Of a stretch of 63,668 nucleotides of DNA, positions 54,031 through 61,568 are shown one piece after another. The notes below the pieces were generated by a model. The model searched no databases. It was given only the letters and a program-made list of their open reading frames with translations, and had not been told where the DNA came from. The stretch is from JANNGZ01 sp031404155. Lineage in GTDB: Bacteria > Pseudomonadota > Gammaproteobacteria > Burkholderiales > Burkholderiaceae_C. Within the stretch, counting starts at the first letter, position 1, and every line of letters starts with the position of its first letter. Both the position numbers and the translations under genes were made by a program. Location of the stretch: the NCBI GenBank assembly GCA_031404155.1, contig JANNGZ010000009.1, forward strand, positions 1 through 63,668. Reading direction: 5' to 3'.

Positions 54031-55226
54031 GCCTTCATCGGGAAGACCGGCTCGGCTTCGCGGTAATCGCGCGGCACGATGACGCGGATGTCGCCCTTGA
54101 TCACCTGCGTCATCAGCGGCTGCGCGCCGGTGTTCTGGCCGTTGACGAACTTGGTGGCGCCGTAGGGCATGAAGTGGTCGCTGAAGGTGCTGTTGGCGAG
54201 CGCGTCGTTGATTGCGGCGCGCTCGCTGCTCTTGACCCGTTCGACCGCGTCGGCGAGCAGGCGCACCGCGGTGTAGGTGTTGAAGACTTCGTAGGTGAAG
54301 AACAGGCCCTTGGCTTCGACGCGCTTGCGCAACTCCGCGGCGCGTTTGTCCTTGGGATTGAACCAGTGGTTGCAGTCGATGATGCCGTCGGCCGCGTCCG
54401 GAAATTCCTTCAGGAACTTGTAGCTCGAGGCCGCGCCGCCGAGCACCGAGTAGATCGCCTTGGGCGCCACCTTCTGCTGCTGCATCGTGCGCACCAGCAG
54501 CGCGTACTCGTTGTAGTAGTTGGCCGGGATCACGAGGTCCGGGTTGAGCGCCTTCATGCGCAGCACGATGTTGTTGAAGTCGCGGGTCGGGTTGGCGTGT
54601 TTGATGACCTCCTTGACCTCGAAGCCGTGGCCCGGCAGTTCGCGCGCCAGCAGGTTGGCGGTACCGGTGCCGAACAGGCTTTCCTCGTGGATGATCATCA
54701 CCGTCTTGGCCGGCTTGCCGGCGATGGTGTTGAGCACGCGCAGGTTGCTCACCGCCACCTCGGCGCAGGTGCGGTAGCCGGGGCCGAAGCGGAAGGTGTT
54801 CTTCAAGCCACGCTCGACGATCTGGTCGGCCACGCCCACGTCCACCACATGCGGCAGGTTGTACTTGGCCGCGGCCTGCGTGGTGGCCAGGCAGATCGCC
54901 GAGGCGTAGGCGCCAACGACCGCCGCGCAGCCGGCCTCGTTCATCTTCTCGATCTCGGCCGCGCCGGCCTGCGGCGCGCTTTGCGCGTCGCCGAGCAGGG
55001 TTTCGAACTTGGCGCCGCCGAGCGACTTGATGCCCGCCTTGTTGATGTCCTCGATGGCCATCAGCGCCCCTTCACGGCACTGCTGGCCCGAGAACGCGAG
55101 CGCGCCGGTCACCGGGTGCAGGATGCCCACCTTGATGGCCTTGGGCTGCGCGCCGCCCACGAGCGGGAAGGCCAGCGCAGAAGCGGCAGCGGCCGATTGC
55201 CGGATGAACGAGCGGCGGTTCTTCAT
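54027..55226 (-). CDS. ABC transporter substrate-binding protein (Leu/Ile/Val-binding type)
   Basis: 399 residues. The N-terminus NRRSFIRQSAAAASALAFP has a twin-arginine-like signal with RRSFIR, followed by a mature part starting near AQPKAIKVG. The periplasmic binding protein fold type I is visible in KVGILHPVTGALAFSGQ and CAAVVGAYASAICLATTQAA. It delivers the substrate to LivHMGF. Sequence does not reveal the ligand; the linked hydratase, amidohydrolase and lyase suggest a dicarboxylate or amide. GGAGAA lies just before the ATG. Confidence 0.92.
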   Translation of the reverse strand: MKNRRSFIRQSAAAASALAFPLVGGAQPKAIKVGILHPVTGALAFSGQQCREGALMAIEDINKAGIKSLGGAKFETLLGDAQSAPQAGAAEIEKMNEAGCAAVVGAYASAICLATTQAAAKYNLPHVVDVGVADQIVERGLKNTFRFGPGYRTCAEVAVSNLRVLNTIAGKPAKTVMIIHEESLFGTGTANLLARELPGHGFEVKEVIKHANPTRDFNNIVLRMKALNPDLVIPANYYNEYALLVRTMQQQKVAPKAIYSVLGGAASSYKFLKEFPDAADGIIDCNHWFNPKDKRAAELRKRVEAKGLFFTYEVFNTYTAVRLLADAVERVKSSERAAINDALANSTFSDHFMPYGATKFVNGQNTGAQPLMTQVIKGDIRVIVPRDYREAEPVFPMKA

Positions 55227-55259
55227 GGAAGTTCTCCTGCGCTTTGCGCTGAATAAGGG

Positions 55260-56054
55260 TCAATGAAACTGTGCCGAGAGCGCTTCGCTCACCCATACCT
55301 TGGCGTCGATGCCGCCGACACGCGACAACTGCATCTCGTACTGGTAGCGGTCGGGCCGGTACAGGCCCTGAAGCCATTGCACCGGGCGCTCGTCGACGTC
55401 GAACACCAGGCGCTGCACCGCAAGCAGCGCGCAGCCCACGTCCACGCCGAGCAGCCGCGCCACCGCCGCGTCGGCCAGCTTGGCCGAGATGCTTTGCCGC
55501 GCGCGGCCGATCCGCACGCCCGAGGCTTCGAGCAGCATCAGCAGCGGCTTCTTGCCCAACTCGCGGCGGCCGAAACCGCGGGCAAACAACTGCGGCACAT
55601 GGGTGGTGATGTGGGACAGCGGCCCAGCGCCGGTGGAGCGAACCCGCACCGCCTTTTGCACCAGCGTGTCGCGGGCAATATCGAGCTGGCGGGCCACCCG
55701 CTCCGACGCGGGCAGCACCTCGCACTGCACCACCTGGACCGACGTGCGCAGGCCCATGTTGACGATGTTCTCGAGCAGCCCGGTGAGCTGCGCGCGTTGT
55801 TGCGGCGGCGCCGCGCGCGCGCCAGCCGATGGCACCTTGGCCAGCGCCACAGTGCCGCGGCCCGCCGAGCGTTCGATCAGCCCGTCCGCCACCAGCTGCT
55901 CCAGTGCCCGGCGTACCGTGACCCGGGCCACGCCGAAGTCCTTCACCAGTTGCATCTCGGCCGGCACGCCGGCGGCGAAGCGGCCCTCGTCCAACTGCTC
56001 GCGCAGCACCAGGTAGACCTGGTGGTACTTGGGCAGCGGCAGCGCCTGGGCCAT
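55260..56054 (-). CDS. GntR-family regulator (HutC/UTRA type)
   Basis: 264 residues from the ATG at 56054, or 267 from the ATG at 56063; AGGA sits better before 56054. The N-terminal winged helix (about 1-75) shows DFGVARVTVRRALEQLVADGLIERS in part, followed by GRGTVA. The C-terminal UTRA effector domain contains LSHITTHVPQLFARGFG and the closing VQWLQGLYRPDRYQYEM. It is upstream of the binding protein and transport genes on the same strand, so it likely controls this operon in response to the imported compound or a derivative. A palindrome just upstream is a candidate operator. Confidence 0.9.
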   Translation of the reverse strand: MAQALPLPKYHQVYLVLREQLDEGRFAAGVPAEMQLVKDFGVARVTVRRALEQLVADGLIERSAGRGTVALAKVPSAGARAAPPQQRAQLTGLLENIVNMGLRTSVQVVQCEVLPASERVARQLDIARDTLVQKAVRVRSTGAGPLSHITTHVPQLFARGFGRRELGKKPLLMLLEASGVRIGRARQSISAKLADAAVARLLGVDVGCALLAVQRLVFDVDERPVQWLQGLYRPDRYQYEMQLSRVGGIDAKVWVSEALSAQFH

Positions 56055-56078
56055 GCGCGGCATCCTGCGTGGGTTCTA

Positions 56079-56098
56079 TTGTCCTGGCAATAGGACAA
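56079..56098. promoter_or_regulatory. Candidate GntR operator
   Basis: A perfect inverted repeat TTGTCCT-N6-AGGACAA lies 25 bases upstream of the regulator start codon, in the only spacer before the operon. Location and symmetry fit autoregulation by the GntR protein. I found no second clear copy nearby. Confidence 0.5.
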
Positions 56099-56127
56099 AT
56101 CGGGAGGGGTGCGCAGGAGGCCTCGAC

Positions 56128-57840
56128 TCAAAGCCCCATTTCGGCCATCGAGACCTGCAATCGCCCGGCTTGCGCCGGGTCCGTCATCGGGTAGGTGGCG
56201 AGCCATTCGGCGGCGTTGAAGCCGGGTTCCAGACTGCGGATTTCGTTCACCTGCCACCGGGCCGATTCACGATCGCCTGCGAGCCAGCATGCCGCCGCCA
56301 GGTAGATGCGCGCCTCCAGGCTTTCAGCGTTGCGTTCGAGCGAGTGGTTCAGGTTGACCCGTGCCTGTTGGCTGTCGCCGAGGAAGTAATAGGCGCGGCC
56401 GAGCAGCAGGAAGTACAGGGAGCCGGCATCGGGGTTCAGCCGCAGCGCTGCTCGCAGCAGAGGAATGGCTTCGGCGGGCTTTCCGATGTAGGTGTGTATG
56501 CCGGCCATGAGTGCGTAGGCGTCTGCATAGGACGGGTTCAGGCGCAATGCGCTGGCCAGATCCTGCAGCGCTTGGGCATGTTGCCGGCGCTGGGCACGAA
56601 CGAAACCGAGCACCCAGTGCGCTTCGGGCATGTCGGGGCGCATCTTGATCGATGTTTCAGCAAGATCGAGCGCGCGGTCGAGGGCCGCGTCCCCGTCCCG
56701 GGTCCAGCCCTGCTGGTAGTCCAGCGCGTAAGTCATCGCGACACCCGCGTAGGCGCGCGCGAAGGCCGGGTCTAGCCGGATCGCGTTCCAGTAGAAGTCC
56801 CTCGCCACGCCGTTCTGTGCCGGTCGGCGCACCAGGATCGCCGCCTGCGCGCGAATGAATTGCTCGTAGGCCTGCAGGTTGCGCGTGTGTCGCCGCGCGA
56901 GCCGCAGCGTTTGCGCTTCGTTCAACTTGACAGGCAGCACCTCGAGAATGCTTTTGACCAAGTTGTCCTGCACACTGAACAGGTCCGTGATCCGGCGGTC
57001 GAAGCGCTCCGACCAGAGCTGGCGGCCGCTGGCCGTTTCAGTGAACAGCACATTGAGCCGAAGGCGGTCGCCGTCTTCCTGCACCGTTCCCGAAAGAACG
57101 TACTGGGCTTGAGTCCTACCGGCCGAATCTGGCGGCTCCGCCGAGCCGCTTCCGCTGGCCACCCGGATTCCCGAAACCTTCGACAGGTCGGTGATCAGGT
57201 CCGCGGTGACCGCCCGCGCGATCAGGGATTGCCGCGTCTCGGCGCCGAGATCTTCGAACGGCTTCACGAGGACGGTAGGAGGTGCGGCCGACGGGGCCGA
57301 TTCGGCGCTTGAGTTCGCTGCCTCCAAGGTCGGCGCAGGCCCGCCGGCCGATTGCACGATCCACACCACGGCTCCAACCAGCAGCGCCGCTGCCAGCACC
57401 AGACCGGCGCGGTGCGCCGCCGGCCAAGACCGATCGGGCGCTGGAGGTGCAACCGCGGGACGCTGCGGTGGCGGCGCGCCGGATCGCCGCACGTCGGCGA
57501 TCAGCCGATAACCCTTCTTGGCGATCGACTGCACGTACACCGGCTCGCGCGCCGTGTCGCCCAGCGCCTTGCGCAGCTTGATGATGACTTGCGTCAGGGC
57601 GTTGTCGCCAACGACGATGCCCGGCCACCCGGCAGCCAGCAGTTCGTCGCGGCTGGCCACCTGCCGCGGCTGGCTGGCCAGGTGGAGCAGCACTGCCATG
57701 GCCTTGGGTTCGAGGCGGACCACGATCCCGCTCCTGGCGATCTGGTTCAGGTCTGGCGCGACCCGCCACTCGCCCACCCACAGCTCCTCGCGCAACCCAG
57801 GTTCCAGGGGCTGGTCGGTCGCCGGCTCCATCTCGGTCAT
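56128..57840 (-). CDS. CadC-like winged-helix regulator with membrane helix and TPR repeats
   Basis: 570 residues. The N-terminal OmpR/PhoB-type winged helix (about 20-115) shows LEPKAMAVLLHLASQPRQVAS in part and NALTQVIIKLRKALGD with KKGYRLIADV. A membrane helix (about 143-165) follows; then a middle domain with VLVKPFEDLGAETRQSLI (adenylate-cyclase-associated TolB-like) and YVLSGTVQ, and a C-terminal TPR array (about 300-560). It is a one-component membrane-bound sensor of the CadC type. It is divergent from a periplasmic cupin gene, a possible target. GAGGAAA precedes the ATG. Confidence 0.88.
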   Translation of the reverse strand: MTEMEPATDQPLEPGLREELWVGEWRVAPDLNQIARSGIVVRLEPKAMAVLLHLASQPRQVASRDELLAAGWPGIVVGDNALTQVIIKLRKALGDTAREPVYVQSIAKKGYRLIADVRRSGAPPPQRPAVAPPAPDRSWPAAHRAGLVLAAALLVGAVVWIVQSAGGPAPTLEAANSSAESAPSAAPPTVLVKPFEDLGAETRQSLIARAVTADLITDLSKVSGIRVASGSGSAEPPDSAGRTQAQYVLSGTVQEDGDRLRLNVLFTETASGRQLWSERFDRRITDLFSVQDNLVKSILEVLPVKLNEAQTLRLARRHTRNLQAYEQFIRAQAAILVRRPAQNGVARDFYWNAIRLDPAFARAYAGVAMTYALDYQQGWTRDGDAALDRALDLAETSIKMRPDMPEAHWVLGFVRAQRRQHAQALQDLASALRLNPSYADAYALMAGIHTYIGKPAEAIPLLRAALRLNPDAGSLYFLLLGRAYYFLGDSQQARVNLNHSLERNAESLEARIYLAAACWLAGDRESARWQVNEIRSLEPGFNAAEWLATYPMTDPAQAGRLQVSMAEMGL

Positions 57841-58031
57841 CGTTTCCTCATCGAAATTTCATCGATTCTTGGGTACGCAGGCGCGGCACGCCGGGTAGCT
57901 TGTACGTTCGTTGCGAGGTTCGGCTCGGGGCCTCTGGATTCGAGTCTGCTCGAAGCAGGAGGCCAGGGAAGCGGGTCCTTCAACGAGATTTCTATCACCT
58001 TCGCGTTTGCGCGAGAAAGGAAGTTGCCCTC
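57841..58031. promoter_or_regulatory. Divergent regulator / cupin intergenic region
   Basis: A 191-base divergent region that should carry the promoters for the CadC-like regulator and for the cupin. An AT-rich palindrome GAAATTTC lies about 15 bases upstream of the regulator start. AAAGGAAG is the cupin ribosome-binding site. Confidence 0.4.
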
Positions 58032-58631
58032 ATGAAACTCACTTTACTGGTTCGCTCGGTGGTCTTCGCATCGGCGGCATCGTGCCTGGCGCTGGCCGCG
58101 CTGGCCCAGCAGGCTCTCGTCATCAAGCCGCTGGCGGAACTCAAGGTGGCCGAACTGCCGGCAGGAGAGCTGTTCTGGCGCATCGAGAACTTCGGCTCGG
58201 TGGCACAGGCGCAGGCGGCGGCCGGGCGTTACTCCCTGGTTGCGGAGGCGGCGGGCAAGACGTGGCTGTTCACGCTGGGCGCGGCGGGCGGGTCGACGCC
58301 AGGCGCGACGAAGGCGGCGGAAGTCGGGCCGATTCCGCGGGTTGCTGCACAGCAGTACCTGCTGCGCATCAACGACGCCAGCGGCCCCCCGGGCAGCGTG
58401 ACCTCCGTGCACAGCCATCCCGGATCCGAGGCGTTCTACGTGCTCGCCGGCGAGCAGAGCATTCGCGGGTCCGCGGGCGTGATGCGGGTGAAGGCGGGGC
58501 AGGCCGAAGCCGGGCAGGGCGGTGACAAGGCGATGCAGGTGTCGAGCAGCGGCACGACCGATCTGCATGCGCTGGTGATGTTCGTGGTTGACGCCGGCAG
58601 GCCCTTTTCCTCACCGGCAGCGCTGCCGTAG
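58032..58631 (+). CDS. Exported cupin-domain protein
   Basis: 199 residues with a signal peptide (1-25, cleaved near ALAQQA). A single cupin barrel carries the metal site HSHPGSEAFYVLAGE, typical of cupin_2 proteins (two His, Glu and a later His in TDLHALVM). Exported cupins of this type are often linked to oxidative stress or to heme-free oxidation, but no reaction is evident here. It lies opposite the CadC-like regulator. The TAG stop overlaps a perfect 20-base palindrome. Confidence 0.85.
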   Translation: MKLTLLVRSVVFASAASCLALAALAQQALVIKPLAELKVAELPAGELFWRIENFGSVAQAQAAAGRYSLVAEAAGKTWLFTLGAAGGSTPGATKAAEVGPIPRVAAQQYLLRINDASGPPGSVTSVHSHPGSEAFYVLAGEQSIRGSAGVMRVKAGQAEAGQGGDKAMQVSSSGTTDLHALVMFVVDAGRPFSSPAALP

Positions 58632-58648
58632 GCCCGGCGCCGGGCCTA
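58629..58648. terminator. Perfect palindrome at the cupin stop codon
   Basis: TAGGCCCGGC (58629-58638) is followed by its exact complement GCCGGGCCTA (58639-58648) and then by AAA. The strong hairpin could act as terminator for the cupin gene, though there is no T-tract. Confidence 0.5.
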
Positions 58649-58819
58649 AAGGGCGCAGTGTGTCGATGTCGCACCGATCCAGAGGAAACACTTGCCGTGG
58701 AGGCTGCCGGCACACCACATCGCCGGCCACCCGCAATGCAGGTTGGTTCATGGGCGCGTGCAGCCGGGATCAAGCTATAACCCCGCTCCTGTCCGCTGTT
58801 CAACCTCAAGGTGCCCGCC

Positions 58820-59431
58820 ATGAAATCAATTGGTTTGTTTCGCCGCATCGCGTCGGCGCTCGCGCTGCTCGGCGTGTTCCTCGTGATATCGGGTTGCTCG
58901 GCGATGCAGGCGCAGAACCCGTCGTCCGCGCTCAAGCCGGTGAACGCGGTGGCCGAAGGCGGCGACGAGCGTGTGATCCTGGGCGGGCATGACGTGGTGG
59001 CCTACTTCACCCAGGGCAGACACGCGCTCGGCTCATCGCAGTTCAAGTCGGTCTACGAAAGCGTGACCTTCCGCTTCGCCAGCGCGGAACACAAGCGGCT
59101 CTTCGACGCCAACCCGAAGCAATACCTGCCGCAGTTCGGTGGCTATTGCGCCAACGGCATGGCCTACGGCATCCCTTGGGGCGGCGACGCCGACACCTGG
59201 CGCATCGACAACGGCAAGCTCTATATTTTCGGTGGCCAGGCGTCGAAGGACGCGTTCGAGCTCGATGTGCCGCGCAACCGCGCGCTGGCCGAGAAGTACT
59301 GGAGCGACGAGGTGTCGGGCCACAACAGTTTCATCCAGCGCGGCAAGCGCATGGTGTTCCGCGTGCCGCACTACAAGGGCGGCGAAGAACTGGCGCGCGA
59401 GGTGGCGGCTGCGAAGGCGCGCAAGCCCTGA
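58820..59431 (+). CDS. YHS-domain lipoprotein
   Basis: 203 residues. The lipobox LVISGC ends a hydrophobic signal (1-26), so it should be a lipoprotein. The YHS-like domain (about 48-140) includes GGHDVVAYFTQGR, the FRFASAEHKRLFDANPKQYLPQFGG in part, and GYCANGMAYG. YHS domains bind metal or heavy-metal ions in related proteins, and such lipoproteins occur in metal or redox contexts. Start ATG 58820 was taken because it directly precedes the signal; a GTG at 58811 is possible. A perfect terminator hairpin covers the stop. Confidence 0.88.
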   Translation: MKSIGLFRRIASALALLGVFLVISGCSAMQAQNPSSALKPVNAVAEGGDERVILGGHDVVAYFTQGRHALGSSQFKSVYESVTFRFASAEHKRLFDANPKQYLPQFGGYCANGMAYGIPWGGDADTWRIDNGKLYIFGGQASKDAFELDVPRNRALAEKYWSDEVSGHNSFIQRGKRMVFRVPHYKGGEELAREVAAAKARKP

Positions 59432-59452
59432 GGCTGAGAAACTCTCAGCCTC
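59430..59452. terminator. Perfect terminator hairpin after the YHS gene
   Basis: GAGGCTGAGA (59430-59439), loop AAC, TCTCAGCCTC (59443-59452) is a perfect ten-base stem starting inside the stop codon. No T-tract follows, so it is a hairpin terminator or an mRNA-stabilising end. Confidence 0.55.
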
Positions 59453-59556
59453 CGAGCCCTCGGGGCGCGGCGGGGCTGCCGCCTGCGAGCGCCGCCGTTG
59501 CATGATTCGCCGCTGGGCCGTCGGGTGGCGGCCCGCCGATCGAAACGGAGCGAGCG

Positions 59557-59886
59557 ATGAAGTCCATTCTCATCTGGGCCTTCGGTGGCCTGTTGTGCCT
59601 GGGCGCGGGCGCGCAACCAGTGCCGTCGGCGGCCGAGGTGTTTCGCGGCGCGGACCTGGCGCTGGGCGAGCGCCTGATGAAGGAACACCGCTGTGCGGCC
59701 TGCCATGTGAGCAAGTTCGGCGGCGACGGCAGCGCCATCTACCGGCCGGCCGGGCGCATCAACACGCCGGGCTTCCTGCGCGGCATGGTCGAGCAATGCA
59801 ACACCGAGCTGAACCTCGGCCTCTTCCCGGAAGAGGTGAGCGCGGTGGCCGCGGTGCTTAACCGCGACCACTATCGGTTTAAATAG
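59557..59886 (+). CDS. Small exported c-type cytochrome-like protein
   Basis: 109 residues with a signal peptide (1-19, LCLGAGAQ). The heme-attachment motif CAACH is at about residues 46-50 in HRCAACHVSKFGG. A distal ligand Met could lie in GRINTPGFLRGM. The length, motif and fold suggest a monoheme electron carrier. It follows the YHS lipoprotein by 125 bases and ends at a Phe-Lys tail. The electron donor or acceptor is not identifiable here. Confidence 0.85.
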   Translation: MKSILIWAFGGLLCLGAGAQPVPSAAEVFRGADLALGERLMKEHRCAACHVSKFGGDGSAIYRPAGRINTPGFLRGMVEQCNTELNLGLFPEEVSAVAAVLNRDHYRFK

Positions 59887-60089
59887 TGTTGCATTGCGAT
59901 ATCCGGGAATACGAATATGAACACGCCATTCGCGTCGACCGGGCTCGGCGCGTGGTCACGACGAAGCGCTTCGAAGTCCGGGCCCTCGATTCGGTGGCCG
60001 ACACCTTTGTGTGCTGTGCCCGCCAGCCCGGCTGAGCTGGCGCGCCGCAGCCTTAATATCGCCGCCACATCCTCGTCCGGCAACGGCGC
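59887..60089. promoter_or_regulatory. Upstream region of the hpa-like genes
   Basis: A 203-base spacer before the ring-fission genes. Its first 40 bases are markedly AT-rich (TTGCATTGCGATATCC..GAATACGAATAT), which may mark a promoter or operator. No consensus site is certain. Confidence 0.35.
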
Positions 60090-60776
60090 ATGCACTTCGG
60101 CCCGGCTTTCGCGTTTTCGCCCTACCGCTTGAGCGGCACGGTTTACGGCACGCTGATGAACCACCCGGGTTCGCTGGCGGCGCTAGGCGACGCGGTGCAA
60201 CAGGCACCCTACAAGGCGCCGCCGCTCGCGCCGGTGCTCTACATCAAGCCGCGCAATACGCTGCTCGCGCCAGGTGCCGCGCCGCAGGTGCCGGCCGACT
60301 GCGAACTGGAGATCGGCGCAGCGCTCGGCATCGTGCTCGGGCGCACCGCCTGCCGTTTGACCGCGGCGAAGGTGTTCGACGCGGTCGCCGGCTATTGCAT
60401 CGTCGCCGACCTGTGCGCGCCGCACCCGCAGTTTTACCGCCCGTCGGTGCGCTTGCGCGCGCGTGACGCGTCGTGTGCCGCCGGGCCGGTGGTGATGCCC
60501 AGCGCTTCGGTGCCCGACCCCGACGCGCTGGCGATCACCGTGAGCGTGGACGGCGCAGTGGTGCAGCGCGCCAGCACCGCGGGCATGCAACGCGGCGTGG
60601 CGCAGTTGCTTGTCGACGTGACCGAGTTCATGACCTTGCAGCCGGGCGATGTGTTGATGCTCGGGCTGAATCCGGGCGCGCCGCGCTTGAGAGCGGGCCA
60701 GAGCGCGAGCATCGAGATCGAGGGGCTCGGCCGGCTGAACCTCGCGCCGGCGCTGGCCGAGGAGGCCGCCGCATGA
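60090..60776 (+). CDS. Fumarylacetoacetate hydrolase family protein (HpaG N-half type)
   Basis: 228 residues of FAH fold. It shows YIKPRNTLLAPG, LEIGAALGIVLGRTA (metal-binding Glu region), FDAVAGYCIVADLC and the MTLQPGDVLMLGLNPGAPRL strand region in part. In the homoprotocatechuate pathway HpaG consists of two tandem FAH domains, which are OPET decarboxylase and HHDD isomerase; here they appear as separate genes. This is the first, less conserved half. The TGA overlaps the start of the second half (ATGA at 60773-60776), so both are made in a coupled way. Confidence 0.85.
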   Translation: MHFGPAFAFSPYRLSGTVYGTLMNHPGSLAALGDAVQQAPYKAPPLAPVLYIKPRNTLLAPGAAPQVPADCELEIGAALGIVLGRTACRLTAAKVFDAVAGYCIVADLCAPHPQFYRPSVRLRARDASCAAGPVVMPSASVPDPDALAITVSVDGAVVQRASTAGMQRGVAQLLVDVTEFMTLQPGDVLMLGLNPGAPRLRAGQSASIEIEGLGRLNLAPALAEEAAA

Positions 60777-61540
60777 AAACCGCGCGGGTGGCCTATGGTG
60801 GCGCGCTGCATACCGCCTTCGAGCATGAACGGGGCGTGCGGCTAGCCGACGGCCGCGTGCTCGGCGAGAGCGAGGTGGTCTGGCTGGCGCCCTTCGAGGT
60901 CGGCACCGTGATCGCGCTCGGCCTCAACTACGCCGACCATGTGAAGGAACTGTCGGGTGAACTCACCGTCAGCACAAAGGACGAGCCGCTGGTGTTCCTG
61001 AAGGGCCCGGGCGCGTTGATCGGCCACCGCGGCTTCACCCGCCGGCCCGCCGACGCCAGCTTCATGCACTACGAATGCGAACTCGCGGTGGTGATCGGCG
61101 CCCCAGCGTCGAAGGTCAAGGCAGGCGATGCCCTGGCCCATGTGGCCGGCTACACGGTGTGCAACGACTACGCGGTGCGCGACTACCTGGAGAACTGGTA
61201 CCGGCCCAACCTGCGCGTGAAAAACCGCGACACCGGCACCGTGCTCGGCCCCTGGCTGGTGGACGCGGCCGACGTGCCCGACCCTCAAGCACTCGCGCTG
61301 CGCACGCTGGTCAACGGCCAGGTCACGCAGCAGGGCCACACCGGCCACATGATCCACAGCGTGGCCGCGCTGATCGAATTCCTGAGCGCCTTCATGACCC
61401 TGCAGCCGGGTGACGTGATACTCACCGGCACGCCCGACGGCGTGGTGAACGTGAATGTCGGCGACGAGGTGGTCTGCGAAATCGACGGCATCGGCCGCCT
61501 GCTCAACACCCTGGTCGGCGACGACCTTTTTGGACGCTGA
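60773..61540 (+). CDS. hpaG: Fumarylacetoacetate hydrolase family protein (OPET decarboxylase/HHDD isomerase type)
   Basis: 255 residues. It shows GTVIALGLNYADHVKEL, PLVFLKGPGALIGH, HYECELAVVIG (metal Glu-x-Glu), AGYTVCNDYAVRDY and ILTGTPDGVV. These are typical of HpaG2. With the first half it should convert 5-oxopent-3-ene-1,2,5-tricarboxylate to 2-hydroxyhepta-2,4-diene-1,7-dioate. The stop codon TGA is in a 15-base duplication with a second, downstream copy. Confidence 0.87.
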   Translation: MKTARVAYGGALHTAFEHERGVRLADGRVLGESEVVWLAPFEVGTVIALGLNYADHVKELSGELTVSTKDEPLVFLKGPGALIGHRGFTRRPADASFMHYECELAVVIGAPASKVKAGDALAHVAGYTVCNDYAVRDYLENWYRPNLRVKNRDTGTVLGPWLVDAADVPDPQALALRTLVNGQVTQQGHTGHMIHSVAALIEFLSAFMTLQPGDVILTGTPDGVVNVNVGDEVVCEIDGIGRLLNTLVGDDLFGR

Positions 61541-61557
61541 AGTTTTGGACGCTGAAG
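61528..61557 (+). repeat. Perfect 15-base tandem duplication at hpaG stop
   Basis: The unit TTTTGGACGCTGAAG occurs twice, at 61528-61542 and 61543-61557. The first copy codes for the last residues and TGA of hpaG; the second lies between hpaG and hpaE. It looks like a slippage duplication. Confidence 0.9.
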
Positions 61558-61568
61558 CCAGGCCTCCC

